Shown piece by piece: positions 43,251 through 56,000 of a DNA stretch of 64,000 nt. Numbering within the stretch: position 1 is the first letter of the stretch; every line of letters begins with the position of its first letter. The notes under the pieces are model-generated. The model worked only from the letters and a program-made list of their open reading frames with translations, searched no databases and was not told the origin of the DNA. This DNA is from Trichoplax sp. H2. Lineage: Eukaryota; Placozoa; Uniplacotomia; Trichoplacea. Location: NCBI GenBank assembly GCA_003344405.1, contig NOWV01000070.1, positions 248,001-312,000 on the forward strand. Reading direction: 5' to 3'. The translations under genes and the position numbers were made by a program.

Positions 43251-45883
43251 CAGTTTCTGTCTACTGATAAATTACAGGATATTACTATTTATGTTTAATA
43301 AAAGAACTTAATATAGCATAAAAAGGAGGTGATATGTACCCCTTTAATATCCTTGATTGCTACATTAAACATGATTAAGCTACCAATAATGGCTGTGTAT
43401 CTGAATATTAGTTGATTAATAATATTAGACATTGGCGATTGCTATTGATAGATGGTTAATTAATTAAATAAATTATAATATACAGATTTATTTGAATTAA
43501 TACGTGCATTAGAATGTATACTATAGTTGCGAAGATGCATAACAATTTACTATGTTGGACACTGATAATAGAGTAATCGAATCTTAGGAAGATCAACGCA
43601 TATTTAAACTTGCTGGGTTATTTACCTCTCATAATATCGATAGCTGCAGTCAATACAGCAACACTCCATCCTTTTTACAGCTTTTTTACCGTAAATTAAC
43701 TCAACCAAATGTATTTAAACAAAAGAATTTTAGAGTCTGTAATGGTTTCGGTTCAGGATATTTTAGATCAGATTTTAATGTTCAGTAGTTAATTACTACT
43801 TTTCTAAAACTCAATAATACGTAAAAGATTTTTAAAGTTTCACCTAGGCTAGGACTATTATTGTGTAAGAATTAGATAATTTAAATTAAATAAAGTAATT
43901 GGATACTTTTTTTGTACAATTACTGCTCAGAATAGATGATGAAACATCATAATAGGCATTTATTAGCAATTAATCAGTCAAATTATTCGGCTATATATTT
44001 ATGGCTAGCTTCTGGTACGGTACAAGACGATTGAATTTATAAATATTGCGCCTGTAAGTTGAACCACTTTTTGAGAAACCTTTAGCAGAGCTCATTATAA
44101 TTCTGGTGCCACTATAAAACGTAGGGCCTGCTTTTAAGTTTCTAATACTACTCTATGTAGACCTATTATAAATTCATTAAATTTACGAACTGACATCTAT
44201 TGACGTTTTGCATTATTAGCAGTAAGTAAATGTGATTAATTCGTGATGACTCTAGCTATTAACACCTGTAACCTAAATTTCAGGTACGTGAAGAAGTTTC
44301 ATTTATTGATATTTCAGTCAGCTAGATAAGGGCCAGCACATCTATCACAGAGATTCTGTATAAAGTAGAACAGGAGATAGAATATCTATCTCCCAATCGT
44401 AGCTATTAATTATTGCCTTTTGCTTCTATTTCTACGGTTAGTTGATACAAAGTGCATAAAATTGTATCACTAATGGCGATTTAGCTCATAATAATTGTAC
44501 TTTTTGGTCGAAAATAGATTTAACTCTAACTCTAATCTTTTTCGTAGTTTGAACTTAATCTTAGACAAGTGCTAACTTTAACCTTAATTCTAGGAATAAA
44601 ATATGAAACTATCTTGATAGTCGTAAGATTTCGCTTGTTTATTATCGCATTCTATATGCACCTAAGTAACTTCAATGAATATATATTGAATTACGTCAGA
44701 TCAATAAATTTAAATAACTTATTTAATATTAAAACGTGAATGTTTCTTTAATCCAATTAATGATATAACGATTATATTGATAGCTTGTAATAAAAAAATT
44801 AAAAAAATGAATCTTGAAAAGAGAAAACTTTACAGCCCCGTATTCTTTAGTTTCTTTTAAGTAAGTAATGATCTTATATGATATCTCGTAGAAGTATTTA
44901 AATAAATACAGATAGCGTAAAGGATATGAAGACTTTGACATCACATGCATACGCTTATATTCTTTATCCTAGTATTTTATATCAATTTAAAATTCGTAAA
45001 AGTGCGGTATCTTGTAGTTAATTAATGGTCTCATCATTATGAATAATTCATAATTAATATATCAGTCTAAAAGTTTGCTTAAAAACACAACTACTAAGCC
45101 TGGTTTACAGTTCATATCTTATATTTTGATTAAAGTTGTAATCTTTGAAAGAAATATGCTTTGTATGTGTGCCACAGTACAAGCAGAAGAATATATCTTA
45201 CCCTTACTTGATATTCACTATAATTAGAAGTACGTAATCATTGCTATTTATTCAATAACATAATTTATTGTCTGATATTTAATAGTATGGGTTTAACGAC
45301 CATTGCGTTTCATCATTATCTTATTATAATATGATAAATCTGAACTATTTATAATCTTTTAGCTTAGATCGCACCGGGTATATAATGGTGAGCTAAAAAT
45401 CATTACATAACATTTTATTAATAAAAATTTGTTTCTCCTATGTTTCAGGATTTAATATATTTTCTTTTTCATGGTTCGTTCTATGCGCCAATAAATTGAA
45501 GCTGCAATTAAAAATTTCGTATCCAATTTTTCATCATTGCCAATACTTCTGTACTATTATAACTTTTGATGAATTCTTCATCGCTGGGAGGCCAGATAAT
45601 TTCCTCGCACTAGTTATTAAAAGGAAATAATTTCGACTTTGTCTTAGTATATAAATTTTAGAGTAAAATAGGAGTAAAGGCGTATACTTAGTTAGATTTA
45701 ATTAGACTTTTTACAATTCCATTTTGTAACTATAGCTTGGGAAATTTTCGATAGAAATATTATCAGCTGTCTGATAAGATAATTCTACAGAATATTTAAT
45801 GAACCAAAATCTGTAATGTTCCAATATTTTTGGATTGGATTAAATTAATACAGTAGGTTTAGGCACAATTTATGTCGGCAAAC
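43251..45883. other. Intergenic region between convergent genes
   Basis: 2.6 kb of AT-rich sequence between the end of transporter copy C and the end of the giant receptor gene. It contains no gene-like open frame; the 73-codon frame at 44729-44950 is low-complexity and unlinked to splice sites. Confidence 0.55.
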
Positions 45884-45947
45884 TACAAGTTGAAAGTGTA
45901 TTTATGGCACTTCCTTACAAGTTGAAAGTGAATTTATGGCACTTCCT
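45884..45947. repeat. Tandem duplication, 2 x 32 bases, at receptor stop codon
   Basis: Copies at 45884-45915 and 45916-45947 differ at one base (GTGTATTT versus GTGAATTT). On the minus strand the copy at 45947-45916 contains the last codons and TAA of the receptor (codons for EVP then stop). The second copy repeats that segment in the 3' UTR. Confidence 0.9.
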
Positions 45948-47055
45948 CAAAAAATATCAGATTGATCTCATTAATAAATTTGATACGGTGTTGAACGCTT
46001 ATTAATCTTTTGAGCGAGCAATAGAACCAAAAAATAGTTAAAGTGAGGCCAGCGTCAAACTTAAATAGCTGAAGTATGTTTATAGCTTCATACATAGAAT
46101 TGTTTAATGATACATAAAATATACTTACAATACTTAGCATGTGTAGCTTCTTTTCATAATCGTTATCCGAGCACTGACCATCATCATGTACTAATCCCAC
46201 ATTATCAATACCTATACAGTTACTATCGGGTTCATCCTGCTTCTTCAAGAGTTTTAATATAAGGTGTCCGAATAGTTGTATATCTTTCTCTACTTGTGTA
46301 CCATTATCAACATTTGTTGCCAAAGTAAAATTATATAAAATTGCAGTTTTAGGTCCCTGTAGAAGTGAAGTTTGAAGTTTAGTGAAATTATCTTCTTAAT
46401 ATATACTAACAGTAGTCAAATTGGAATAAGCTGAAATAGTTATGTTCGTTTCCATATGCCTAGGGTAAATCCGCTTGTTAGAGTATACATACCTTTGGTG
46501 TTCTAGATCCATATAAAATTGAGTCGTCCTCTAATAGATTAATAGCTATGTTTTTTTGATGAATATAGACTAGTGCTTCCAATATATCCAGAGTGATGTC
46601 GTATAGGTTACCGATGCTAAGCGATTGAGAATTGGTTTTCATGACTTTGCAAAGCATTTCACCGTAAATTAGCTCGGTGCATATAACTCTGTAAAGCATT
46701 AAAAATTTATTATTTTATTTAGAGTTCTGTTTACTATAAATTATTAGTAAATAATAGTTCTTAATTTAATGTAGTAGCGCCAAAAACCTACAATATGCAA
46801 TTATGCAGTGAAGACTTACAGTTGCAAAAGAATATCGTTTACATTTTCACCCGGTGAACAGGTATATCGAAGTTCAGAGTAGGAAGATAACCAAAGAAAT
46901 TTGACAATTCCTTCTGGCTTATCTGACTCTTTCGATAATAGTCTTAATATTCTAGCTTCATTAGCCCACATATTGCGCTCTTTGTTACTGAATGATTTCA
47001 ACATACCAAATACTTTATCGCTTTTCCAGTTCAGCCAAGCTGCCATAATAAGAAA
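45934..47055 (-). other. Receptor exons: C-terminal protein pseudokinase
   Basis: Exons 47055-46820, 46688-46493, 46356-46129 and 46068-45934 join the 7TM exon in phase. The glycine-loop region KEGQ/FLIMAAW spans the first junction, followed by VFGMLKSF (beta 3 with Lys), ANEARILRLL (helix C with Glu), LVICTELIYGEML (hinge) and ITLDILEALVYIHQKNIA (helix E). The catalytic loop HRDLKPEN is replaced by INLLEDDS, and DFG by NFT. VEKDIQLFGHLILKLL matches helix F and the last exon the C-lobe end. Catalytic and metal-binding Asp are both lost, so phosphotransfer is not expected. RYK/ROR-like tyrosine kinases have a similar EGxF loop, but no specific subfamily can be named. The two acidic insertions after helix F are unusual. 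Confidence 0.8.
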
Positions 47056-50000
47056 CTACAGAAGGAAGAGAAGAAGTGTCAATAAGAAAATGGAAAATAT
47101 ACTAACATGCAATAGTTATGTGTTATGTTTATTGTAAATTAATAAAGAAGTTTTAGAGCAAAAGAATAAAATTACATAGCTGTAATTTATAGAAATACGG
47201 TTAACACAGATCCAATATTATATGCTTATCGAAGTACTAGGTGCCTATTTAAATATTGCGATATTGAAGATCTGCCATGAAGCGTAAATCGCTTAATAGT
47301 TGCGTAGCTATGGAAATTGACACGTAGGAATATTTAAGAAAAAAGGAGATTATTATCTCAGTGGTGCTGATTATGCACACATATTTGAGTATAGGAATAG
47401 TATACTTTTTATGATTCTGTTACGAACATAGATGGAAGGATCTTAAGGTATATACTGCACTGTTGGTGTATAGGACATTATTTAAATTTTGCTAGGTACT
47501 TTTAGATTGCTTATAAACATAAACGAGCTAGACAAAATGGCTACTAAGCAATTTATTTGTTCGTTACAAAAGCAACATTATATACCGGCCAAGCTCCTCA
47601 TATACGTATTATCATTAAATTTAATACCTGTCCTTCTTTTAGCTGGCCACATTTTCTAATATTTACAATTGGCGGTTTATCAGCGGTTTCTAGATGGATT
47701 GATGAAATCAGTTTAGAACACCATATATTTATATATTCCATTAATTGAATGCTGGTATCTAATAAATGACTCTGTGTTCGATACTTACTTTTCATGGCTT
47801 CAAGTGGAACTGTGGGGGTAAAATTTCTAATGGTCCTTCTTGTGCTGTTAATAGTTGTATTGCTAGCTGAACTGGTGGAATAAACTTGTGATTTAGTGGC
47901 TGATGTTCGCCGAGAGCTGGCCCATGGCCTCATTAATCTTTCTTTAAAACTTTTTGTCGTCGCTGTGTATAGTATCGGATTAATTGCTGAATTAATAGGT
48001 AAGCCTAGTACGGCGTAGTACGAAAATGTTCGAGCACCAATATTGACACCGAAAAATGTTAATATTGCTAAAACAATAGCTGGTAACCAGCAGGCAAGAT
48101 CAGTAAATACGATCAGCATCATTTGAATCATAATTCGGCGTTGATTGAGAGCATCAGTTGATTGAACAGCTTGATTTGTTCGTTTAATTACGATGAACAT
48201 ATTTAAATATAATGTAAGTATAATGATAAAAATAACTGTATTGCAAAATATAAATAAGCATAAAGTGTACAGCCAAGCGGTATTACGAGCTGGCGATAAG
48301 CTGAAGGGTAGACATACGCTAGACGAGGAGTAAAATCCACTGAAGTAGGGCATTAATTGTGAAAATGCTGGTGCTAAAAAGATCAGTAATGTCGTAGGCC
48401 AAGCACAAAACATAATGAATTTGGCTTTTCTTATTCCCAGTTTGTTGATAGAAAATGGATAAACAATCCATAAATAACGATCTATAGTCATATTTAATAG
48501 GGTAAAAACCGACATTTCACTTGATATTGAGCTTATTATTCCGCAAATTTTGCAATATGGGCTATGTAGCCATGTTTTCTCTTCTTTAGCATATCTACCT
48601 TGCATATAGCGATCAGCTATACCAATTGATATTAAATAAACTCCCATCATAAAATCAGCGAAAGCTAAGTTTAAGATTAAAAAGCTTGGAACGCTTTTCT
48701 GTTCTATTTTAACGTTCCAGCGATATAGTAATACTACAAGATTACATAGAATTGCGAATACACCCATAACCCAAACCATAACTTTCAAGACTTTATCAGC
48801 AAGCATATCTTGACATGATGATAATACATCTAAAGCGGGGTAGCACTGTTTAATGCCAGGCTTCAAGCAACAGAAATATGTACTGCTTGAACGTCTGAAA
48901 ATTGAAGATAAGAGTATCAAATGAAATTGAAGACTGAAAATGCTAGCAATATTTACTTCAATTACTGCTTTTGTTATTCTAGTGAGATCAATATAGCGTT
49001 AGTGAGTGCTTCCGAAGATTAAATAATTCCATTGGCCTAAGAGGATTGCATTACTCTTAACTGTAATATATCGGTAACGATCAGAAATAGCTATGCCTCC
49101 TGGCAAATTTTAGTAATAATAAATGAAAGTAATCATAAGGTAAATACACACATACAAGCAAATAATAGAACAGGTATGGGTCCTTAAAATTATAGAAGCT
49201 TGAAATAATTTGTACTCGTTTACAGAATTTTAAATTTACAAGCTATTCTATTATTAAGCTTTCTACTGTTATCGTAACTCAGATTTACTTGCTCTACGAC
49301 CTCTAATATTAATTTTTAGTCGTTTGACTATTACATATATGTATATATGTATATATACTTTTATATATACTTACAGATAGTGCAAATGAGTAAGATATTG
49401 AAACGTATTTTCAGCGATTAATCCAAGATCAAAAGGGTTATTTGATATTGTCCTAGATATTAGATAAAGTATTAAGCTCAATAAAATTATGCTAGCTTAG
49501 ATCTTTTAATCCTCTTCAAATGCGATCTGACTTACAATTCTGAAAGACTATTCATTCCAAAGAATACATCTGAGCTAATTGATTTCAATTGATTATTCTG
49601 TAATAATCTATTTAGTGAAATTGATAGTGATAGTTTGAATAAATATTATTATAATACAGATAGATATATAATATTATGAGCAAGCTAGTACTATATGTAT
49701 GTATTTATGCCTCTTTCAGTGAAAGCAGCTAGTAATTAAAATGACTTACAATGTTTTTAATTGAGCTAAATCTTGAAATGAGCCGCTTTCAATGAATTCT
49801 ATCCAATTATAACTTAAATCGCTATTGGAAATAAATACCAAGTGATTACAAAGATTACTTAATATTTTGTTGATATTAAAAGTAAACATACAGCAATTCT
49901 AAGTTCATCAAGCCATCGAAGGCTATAGCAGAAATATTTTTTAAACTATTCTGTGCCAGATTCCTATAAATTTAAAGATGGTAAAATCAGCATAATTCTA

Positions 50001-53000
50001 GAAATGATAAAATATAAGAGAGAAATAGCAATGTGGCTACAACTTACAAGACAGTTAAATTGAAACACTGAGAAAAGGATCGATGAATGGTAGATAGCTG
50101 TTGGTTGCTTAGATTGCTACAGATGTAATAAGAGATCGATAAATTTTTGAAATTCGGTCAATATGATTAAATTAATAATAGATACATTTAATAGATTCAC
50201 TATGTGTACGAGAAAATTATTGTATGGAGAAGATAGTACTAACAGAATTCGAAGTTCTGCACATTCAGAAAAAGCTCCAGATTCAATTTCTTGTACGTAA
50301 TTGCCTTGAATATACCTAAATAATGTAAGAAAATTTAGCTGCGCTATTTGTTCATTATTAAACTAAATTATTTTGACGTGGAAAATATATAGTCAGTTTT
50401 CATTAAAAGATTAGTGTATTCCTAAGCACAAATTTACACACGAAACAGAATTACTAACAGAGAACGTAGCCTTTTAACGTTTTGAAGAAAATGTTGTGGA
50501 ATGATCGTCATGTTATTATAGCTTAGATCCCTAATCGATTCGAAAAATATTCAAAATGCAGTAATTAAGATGAATAATTGTTAAATATTGAATAAGACAT
50601 CATCATATTAATAGTTCAACATACAGAGCATAAAGACGAATCAAGCCTTTTAGGAATTCATTACTGCTTCCATCGTGGAATAAATGATTATGGCTTAAAT
50701 CGCTAAAAGAGATTACAATCCATGCTTTAGCTTTGATATAAAGATTGCTCGACTTTAATGTAGTAGTAGTTGAAGTTGAGATTAACGTTGCGACTTACAG
50801 GAATCCTACATCAGATAATTTCGAAAACGGCTGGGCTGGCAATGTCTCAAATTGATTATGCGATAAGTATCTACAGTAAACCAGTATAAGTTGTTATGCA
50901 GCGTATTATATAACTAAAATTGCAGCATGTGGTAAAATTTTATTGACTAAAGCAAGACAATATAAGAAATTTTTAATTTCAATTGATTAATGGTGCAAGC
51001 TATCCTTTAACATTTCAAAATATCATTTTAAACGACTATGCACATAGGAATAGAGATGAATTAAATATATTAGCTAACATGGCGGTAAGATCAACATTGA
51101 GGGGGCTTGGCAAAATTTGTAGTTTTCTGTTTCGGCAGTCTAATGAGGTGCTATTGCAAATGCAAGCGTTTGGACAAGTAATATTGGCTATATGAAGTAT
51201 GGATAAGTATATTATTTATGATGTTATAATATAGACGTAGAATTAATGATTCAAATTAATCTCTGAAGCATTGTAGATAGTCTCTATGATACAACCCTAT
51301 TAGATTCCAATATTTACCGCAATGAAGTTCATCTGATCCATCTTGGCAATCTATAACGTGATTACACAATGTTTCCCATTTACGACATTTAGTCCACCGA
51401 CAAACTGGACATGCTGATTGCCCTGTTAGAGAAATTTTTTTTACATAGAATTGAATTTAGGTCGGAATATGGTTTTGCTAAATAAGAGCTAGAAAGTATA
51501 TCCTCATAATTTTTCTACCACATGCAATCTGTTGCGAGTTATCCTTGCATTTATATCCATTGTTGCATTTGTAATCATTTTGCACACATTGGCCATCGTT
51601 ACATTTAAAATCATTACTCCAACATGCCGTTACGTTAGCTATTTAAGTTCATGTCCAATTTGGTCGAATAGATATAAAAAGTAAATAAGCATGAAATATA
51701 ATTAACAAAGTTTAAAAATATTATGATAACATATTACTGGTTACTGCTAATAAGTAATTACTTTTTTATACTATAAAATAAAAACCATTTGCAGATTTAA
51801 TGATCGATTATAAGAGAAGTACCGTACTATAGCATAGTATTTATTAGAAGTTTTAGTTATTAATTCTTCGAAGTGAGCCTGATTTCAATCAAAGATGTAG
51901 TTACATTTAATTTATTTCAAACTTACGGCAAAAAATTTCATCAGAATGATCGAGACAATTATTAATGTTGTCGCATGTACTTGCAAGCTGAATACAGCTG
52001 CCATCGTAACATTGAAATTGATTTTCATTGCAAGTTGATAAATCTATTGAGGAATGGAGATATTAGTTAATACTCGAGCAAACTAAGGTATATCGATTTC
52101 ATTATTGTTTAAGAAAATGGATAGTAATTTATTATCTATTACTTGAATTATTTCTATAGAATAGGCTAAATCCTCCCCCTTGATTAAAATGGTTTGTGAC
52201 CACCAATTTCAGGTACAACACGTTGCCAACGAAAGTCATTTTCTCTGGACTTTGGCTACCGCAGTATCGCCTGGTTGTATCTAGTCTTTCATATTCAGTT
52301 GATATAGTTAAATAGTTTTGCTGGCAATCGTAACGACTATTAGGTAGGTAAAAACGATTAAATTGTAGTGTGATTTCCGATATATTTCCAGACGGTTGTA
52401 TAGTATAGATGCACTGAGATTGATTGGATGGCAGTTGTGGGAACCTGTATGAACTAATTTTATCGGATTTAGCGTGGTAAATTTCATCACATTTCGAAGC
52501 ATTCCTTCCTATAAGGCAAAGGAGAGGATATAATATCAGTATATGGGTTTAAGTTACTCAAAACTTAGCTAAATTTATCAACTAAGACGTAGTTATCATA
52601 CCACAGAAACTCCAGTGAGAATTATCTTGGCAATAATGAGATGAATACTTGCAAACTTGGTGTTTATTTTCGCACTGGCCGTTACTGCATTGGAATTCTG
52701 ATGGCCAGCACGATTGAACTAGTAATAAAAATCATGATAGAATAATGTTAGAATAGAATATATGCGTATAAGGAGATATTTAGGCGAAATGTTAAGAAAC
52801 TTTAGAACACTGCTCAAGAACCTGTACGATGTTAGCTTACTCTCTACTGGTATAAAAGATGTATTTATATGATGAAACTAAAGCAGTATTTTATGGTAGC
52901 ATATTCGATAGTGATAAACGAAAAATTGAAAGCAGCAATTTACCAGCATGGTACCGTTGGTAACTCAAATCTATTTAAAAACTTATGTAATAAATAAATC

Positions 53001-56000
53001 TCGACGTGTAAAAGAATTTTTTGCTGTTGAAGAAAATCTAGGAAAGTTTCTGTGCTGAAATTCTACCACAATAACTTGGTAGACATTTAAGCAAATGATC
53101 ACTCAAATGGGCATATTTCATATTTCATAACTATAGTAAAACCCTTACGTGCAGTCTTATTTCCGCATAGGTGTTCATCTGAATGATCAGAGCAAGCGAA
53201 TTCACCGTTGCATCTTTCTGTTGCATCTACACATTCTCCATTTTGGCATTGAAAACTATCTTTAGGGCAAGGTGTATAGTCTAAAATAAAAATTTATTTA
53301 TATCAATACGTACTTATAGCCTAAATATAATCGACACATCACGAATTCTAAAGCACACATTATGCATACCGTATTAAAAATGAGAAAATAGTAAAAGATG
53401 AAGAGATATATCAGCTAATGTTGCACAATTTACTGATTTTCTCACAACTTACATGATAAAGATTGATAGAATGCCAAAAATCCACCCCCGTTCTTAGGTA
53501 GTTCCAATAGACTTGCGGAACTGCTGATTCTCAATTGGATCAGTAACGATGATGAAGAAGAAATCATTACCGGAGGTATAGCCGAACCACAATATACACC
53601 TTGATAAATTCTTCGTGCGGCTAAGGTGTTACCGTCTCGAACAACGAGATAATCTTCTTTACAGTTTATAGATGGTCTCAGATAGAATCTTTTAAACGTT
53701 AAGACTACTCTGCTATTGGGATCCTTTAGCTGAATGTGATATAAGCATTCTGTCCCAATGTGATATCGCGATGGATAACCAAAGGACTGAATAATTCCAT
53801 GATTGGAATTGTAATTGAAATTACAACCAGAGCTGTTTGTTACTGTTAATTGATTAAGAATTACTTTAAGTTAATAAAATTATTTATTCTTAAATTAATA
53901 ATTATATTTGCAATAGGTTAATAGTTTCAAAGAGCGAAATTATAATTTTAATTACCGCAATTATATTCGTCTGATTCATCGATGCAGTCGATAACGGAAT
54001 TGCATCTATAGGTATCGGGAAAAGCTAACATAGGTAGACATAGGCCGTCGCTACATCTATATTCTCCTGGTATACACCCTATGTTTTTATCTTAAATAAT
54101 TAATTTGAGGAGAGGAAATACTTTAGTGGAATTGGAATCATAAAATAATGAAAAATCTGATGTGAAAAATTAGATAGCATGATGACTATTGACGACATAT
54201 AAATTTGTAATGATCGAGCAACAGTCTACTGCCATTACTGTTGGTTCGCCTAGTCTTATACTATAAATAATACAAGTGCGTCGTTTTATCCTCTTAGCCA
54301 CCTTACGTACTACAATTAGCTAAAATTATTACAAAATTCATCAGATGAAATCATCTAAGATGCGAAAGGATCTTAAAAAATTTGAGGGGATAATATATCG
54401 TAATGACTGAAGCAGATTTAGTAACTACCACAAGTAAGTAATAAATTCATGAAATTGTCGCACTGAGGCACTATTATTTAAAAAGATTCTACAAGTTTAA
54501 TGCAGCGGTTTGTTAAACTTACCAAATTGCATTTGGTAGGTAATATTTACAACATATTGGTGATCAAATACTCCATAGGGATTGTACTGAAAATTGAGCA
54601 TAGCTATAGTTGCGTTAATTCCGTTTATTAGCCGTTGGAATGTATTCGAGGTATAAATGCCACATTGAGAGTTTGAGACTAGTCCGTCTTGAAAGTTCTT
54701 CAAACTGTCTAGTTGAATAGCTGCTTTAGAACAGACAACTTGATCTTGATTACCAATATTAACTCCTAAATGAAACATATTGTAGGTAAAATGGATGCCA
54801 ACACCTTGCCTGTGATTAATTATAAAGCAATATGTTGCCAGCTTATATGTAAGAGTTGATGGAATTGGAAGAATCATTGTTCTTTTTAATGCTGTCTCTG
54901 TAAAATCGCAATTACCGCTTTTAATACCTATAAAAATTTAGGTAAGTGAAATAATTGAATCAGAAACAGTATCGGAAAATGTTTTAAGTTTACCCCAAAA
55001 AATAAATTTTATACCTAATTGAGTATTGGAATCGACAATGTACGCTCTAAATCCAAACTTTCTCGTGTTATTACCGACTTGAATCCCAGTCGCATTCCAT
55101 TTGTAAAGCAGATATAACGTCGATCCAGGTGTAATTTCCATACTTGGCGATTTTTGACCGCAATATCGACCAAGTAAAGTGCCTTGAGAACTATCACCTA
55201 CTCGAATTTCTAAATAATTTTCCGCACAATCCTTTGAATTTCTATCACCGATGTTGAAATTAATAAAAATTAACTTCAAAAAGCGATCACGACCTTGTAG
55301 TTGGTAAGTACAGAAATTATCGCTAGCTACGGTTTTAATAGAAGAATCAAATGTTGGTGATTGAAAGAAACTAGACGATGAATCGGATGTCACTTTTTGA
55401 TGACAGCTAGAACCTAATGGAAATAAAATTAAAAGTGGTATAGGTTAGGAGTTTATTAGGTAGGAAAGAAGAATAAAAATATCTGATAATAGCGTTACCT
55501 AATGAATAGTGGACAGGGTGGGTACATAGACTATTACGTATCTCCATGTATCCAATATCTACGGTATTTAGACTAGTACCGTATCCTCCACTTGATATGA
55601 TTAATTCAATCTATCGAAGAATGTTAATTATTATTTATAATTAATTAAACTGATGTGGAAATAAATTGGAATTTAATGTACTTATCTAGGTATCACATAA
55701 GCATAGAAACTAGATTTATTAGTAATCCATAAAGCTTTAACCTGTACAACTTTCGTGAGAGCAATAGGAATAGTTTGAACTCTCCACTGGTTATCTACAG
55801 GATGCGTAGATAGCCATACCAGGATTGGCTTACTGTCGTTGATGGTAGTATATTTTATTTGTAAATTAATACTTGACTCAATTGGGAATTTATACCATAA
55901 GATCATGCATAAACCATTTGTAGTACTGGAGATATAAGGGCTCTTTAGTGAAATCGTTGTTGGCTTGTTGGCTAATTGGAACCTGTATATACTTCTAAAC

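Noticed and set aside
47557-47748. Plus-strand 63-codon frame
   Set aside because: It is the shadow of the receptor's 7TM-to-kinase linker on the minus strand.
47598-48920. Treating the 440-codon open frame as a complete stand-alone GPCR gene
   Set aside because: Its first nine codons lie in an intron (acceptor CAG before 48894) and its upstream LRR and downstream kinase exons join in phase.
50983-51195. Plus-strand 70-codon frame
   Set aside because: It is antisense to the LRR N-cap exon (51187-51079), which has the CPNACIC signature and correct phases.
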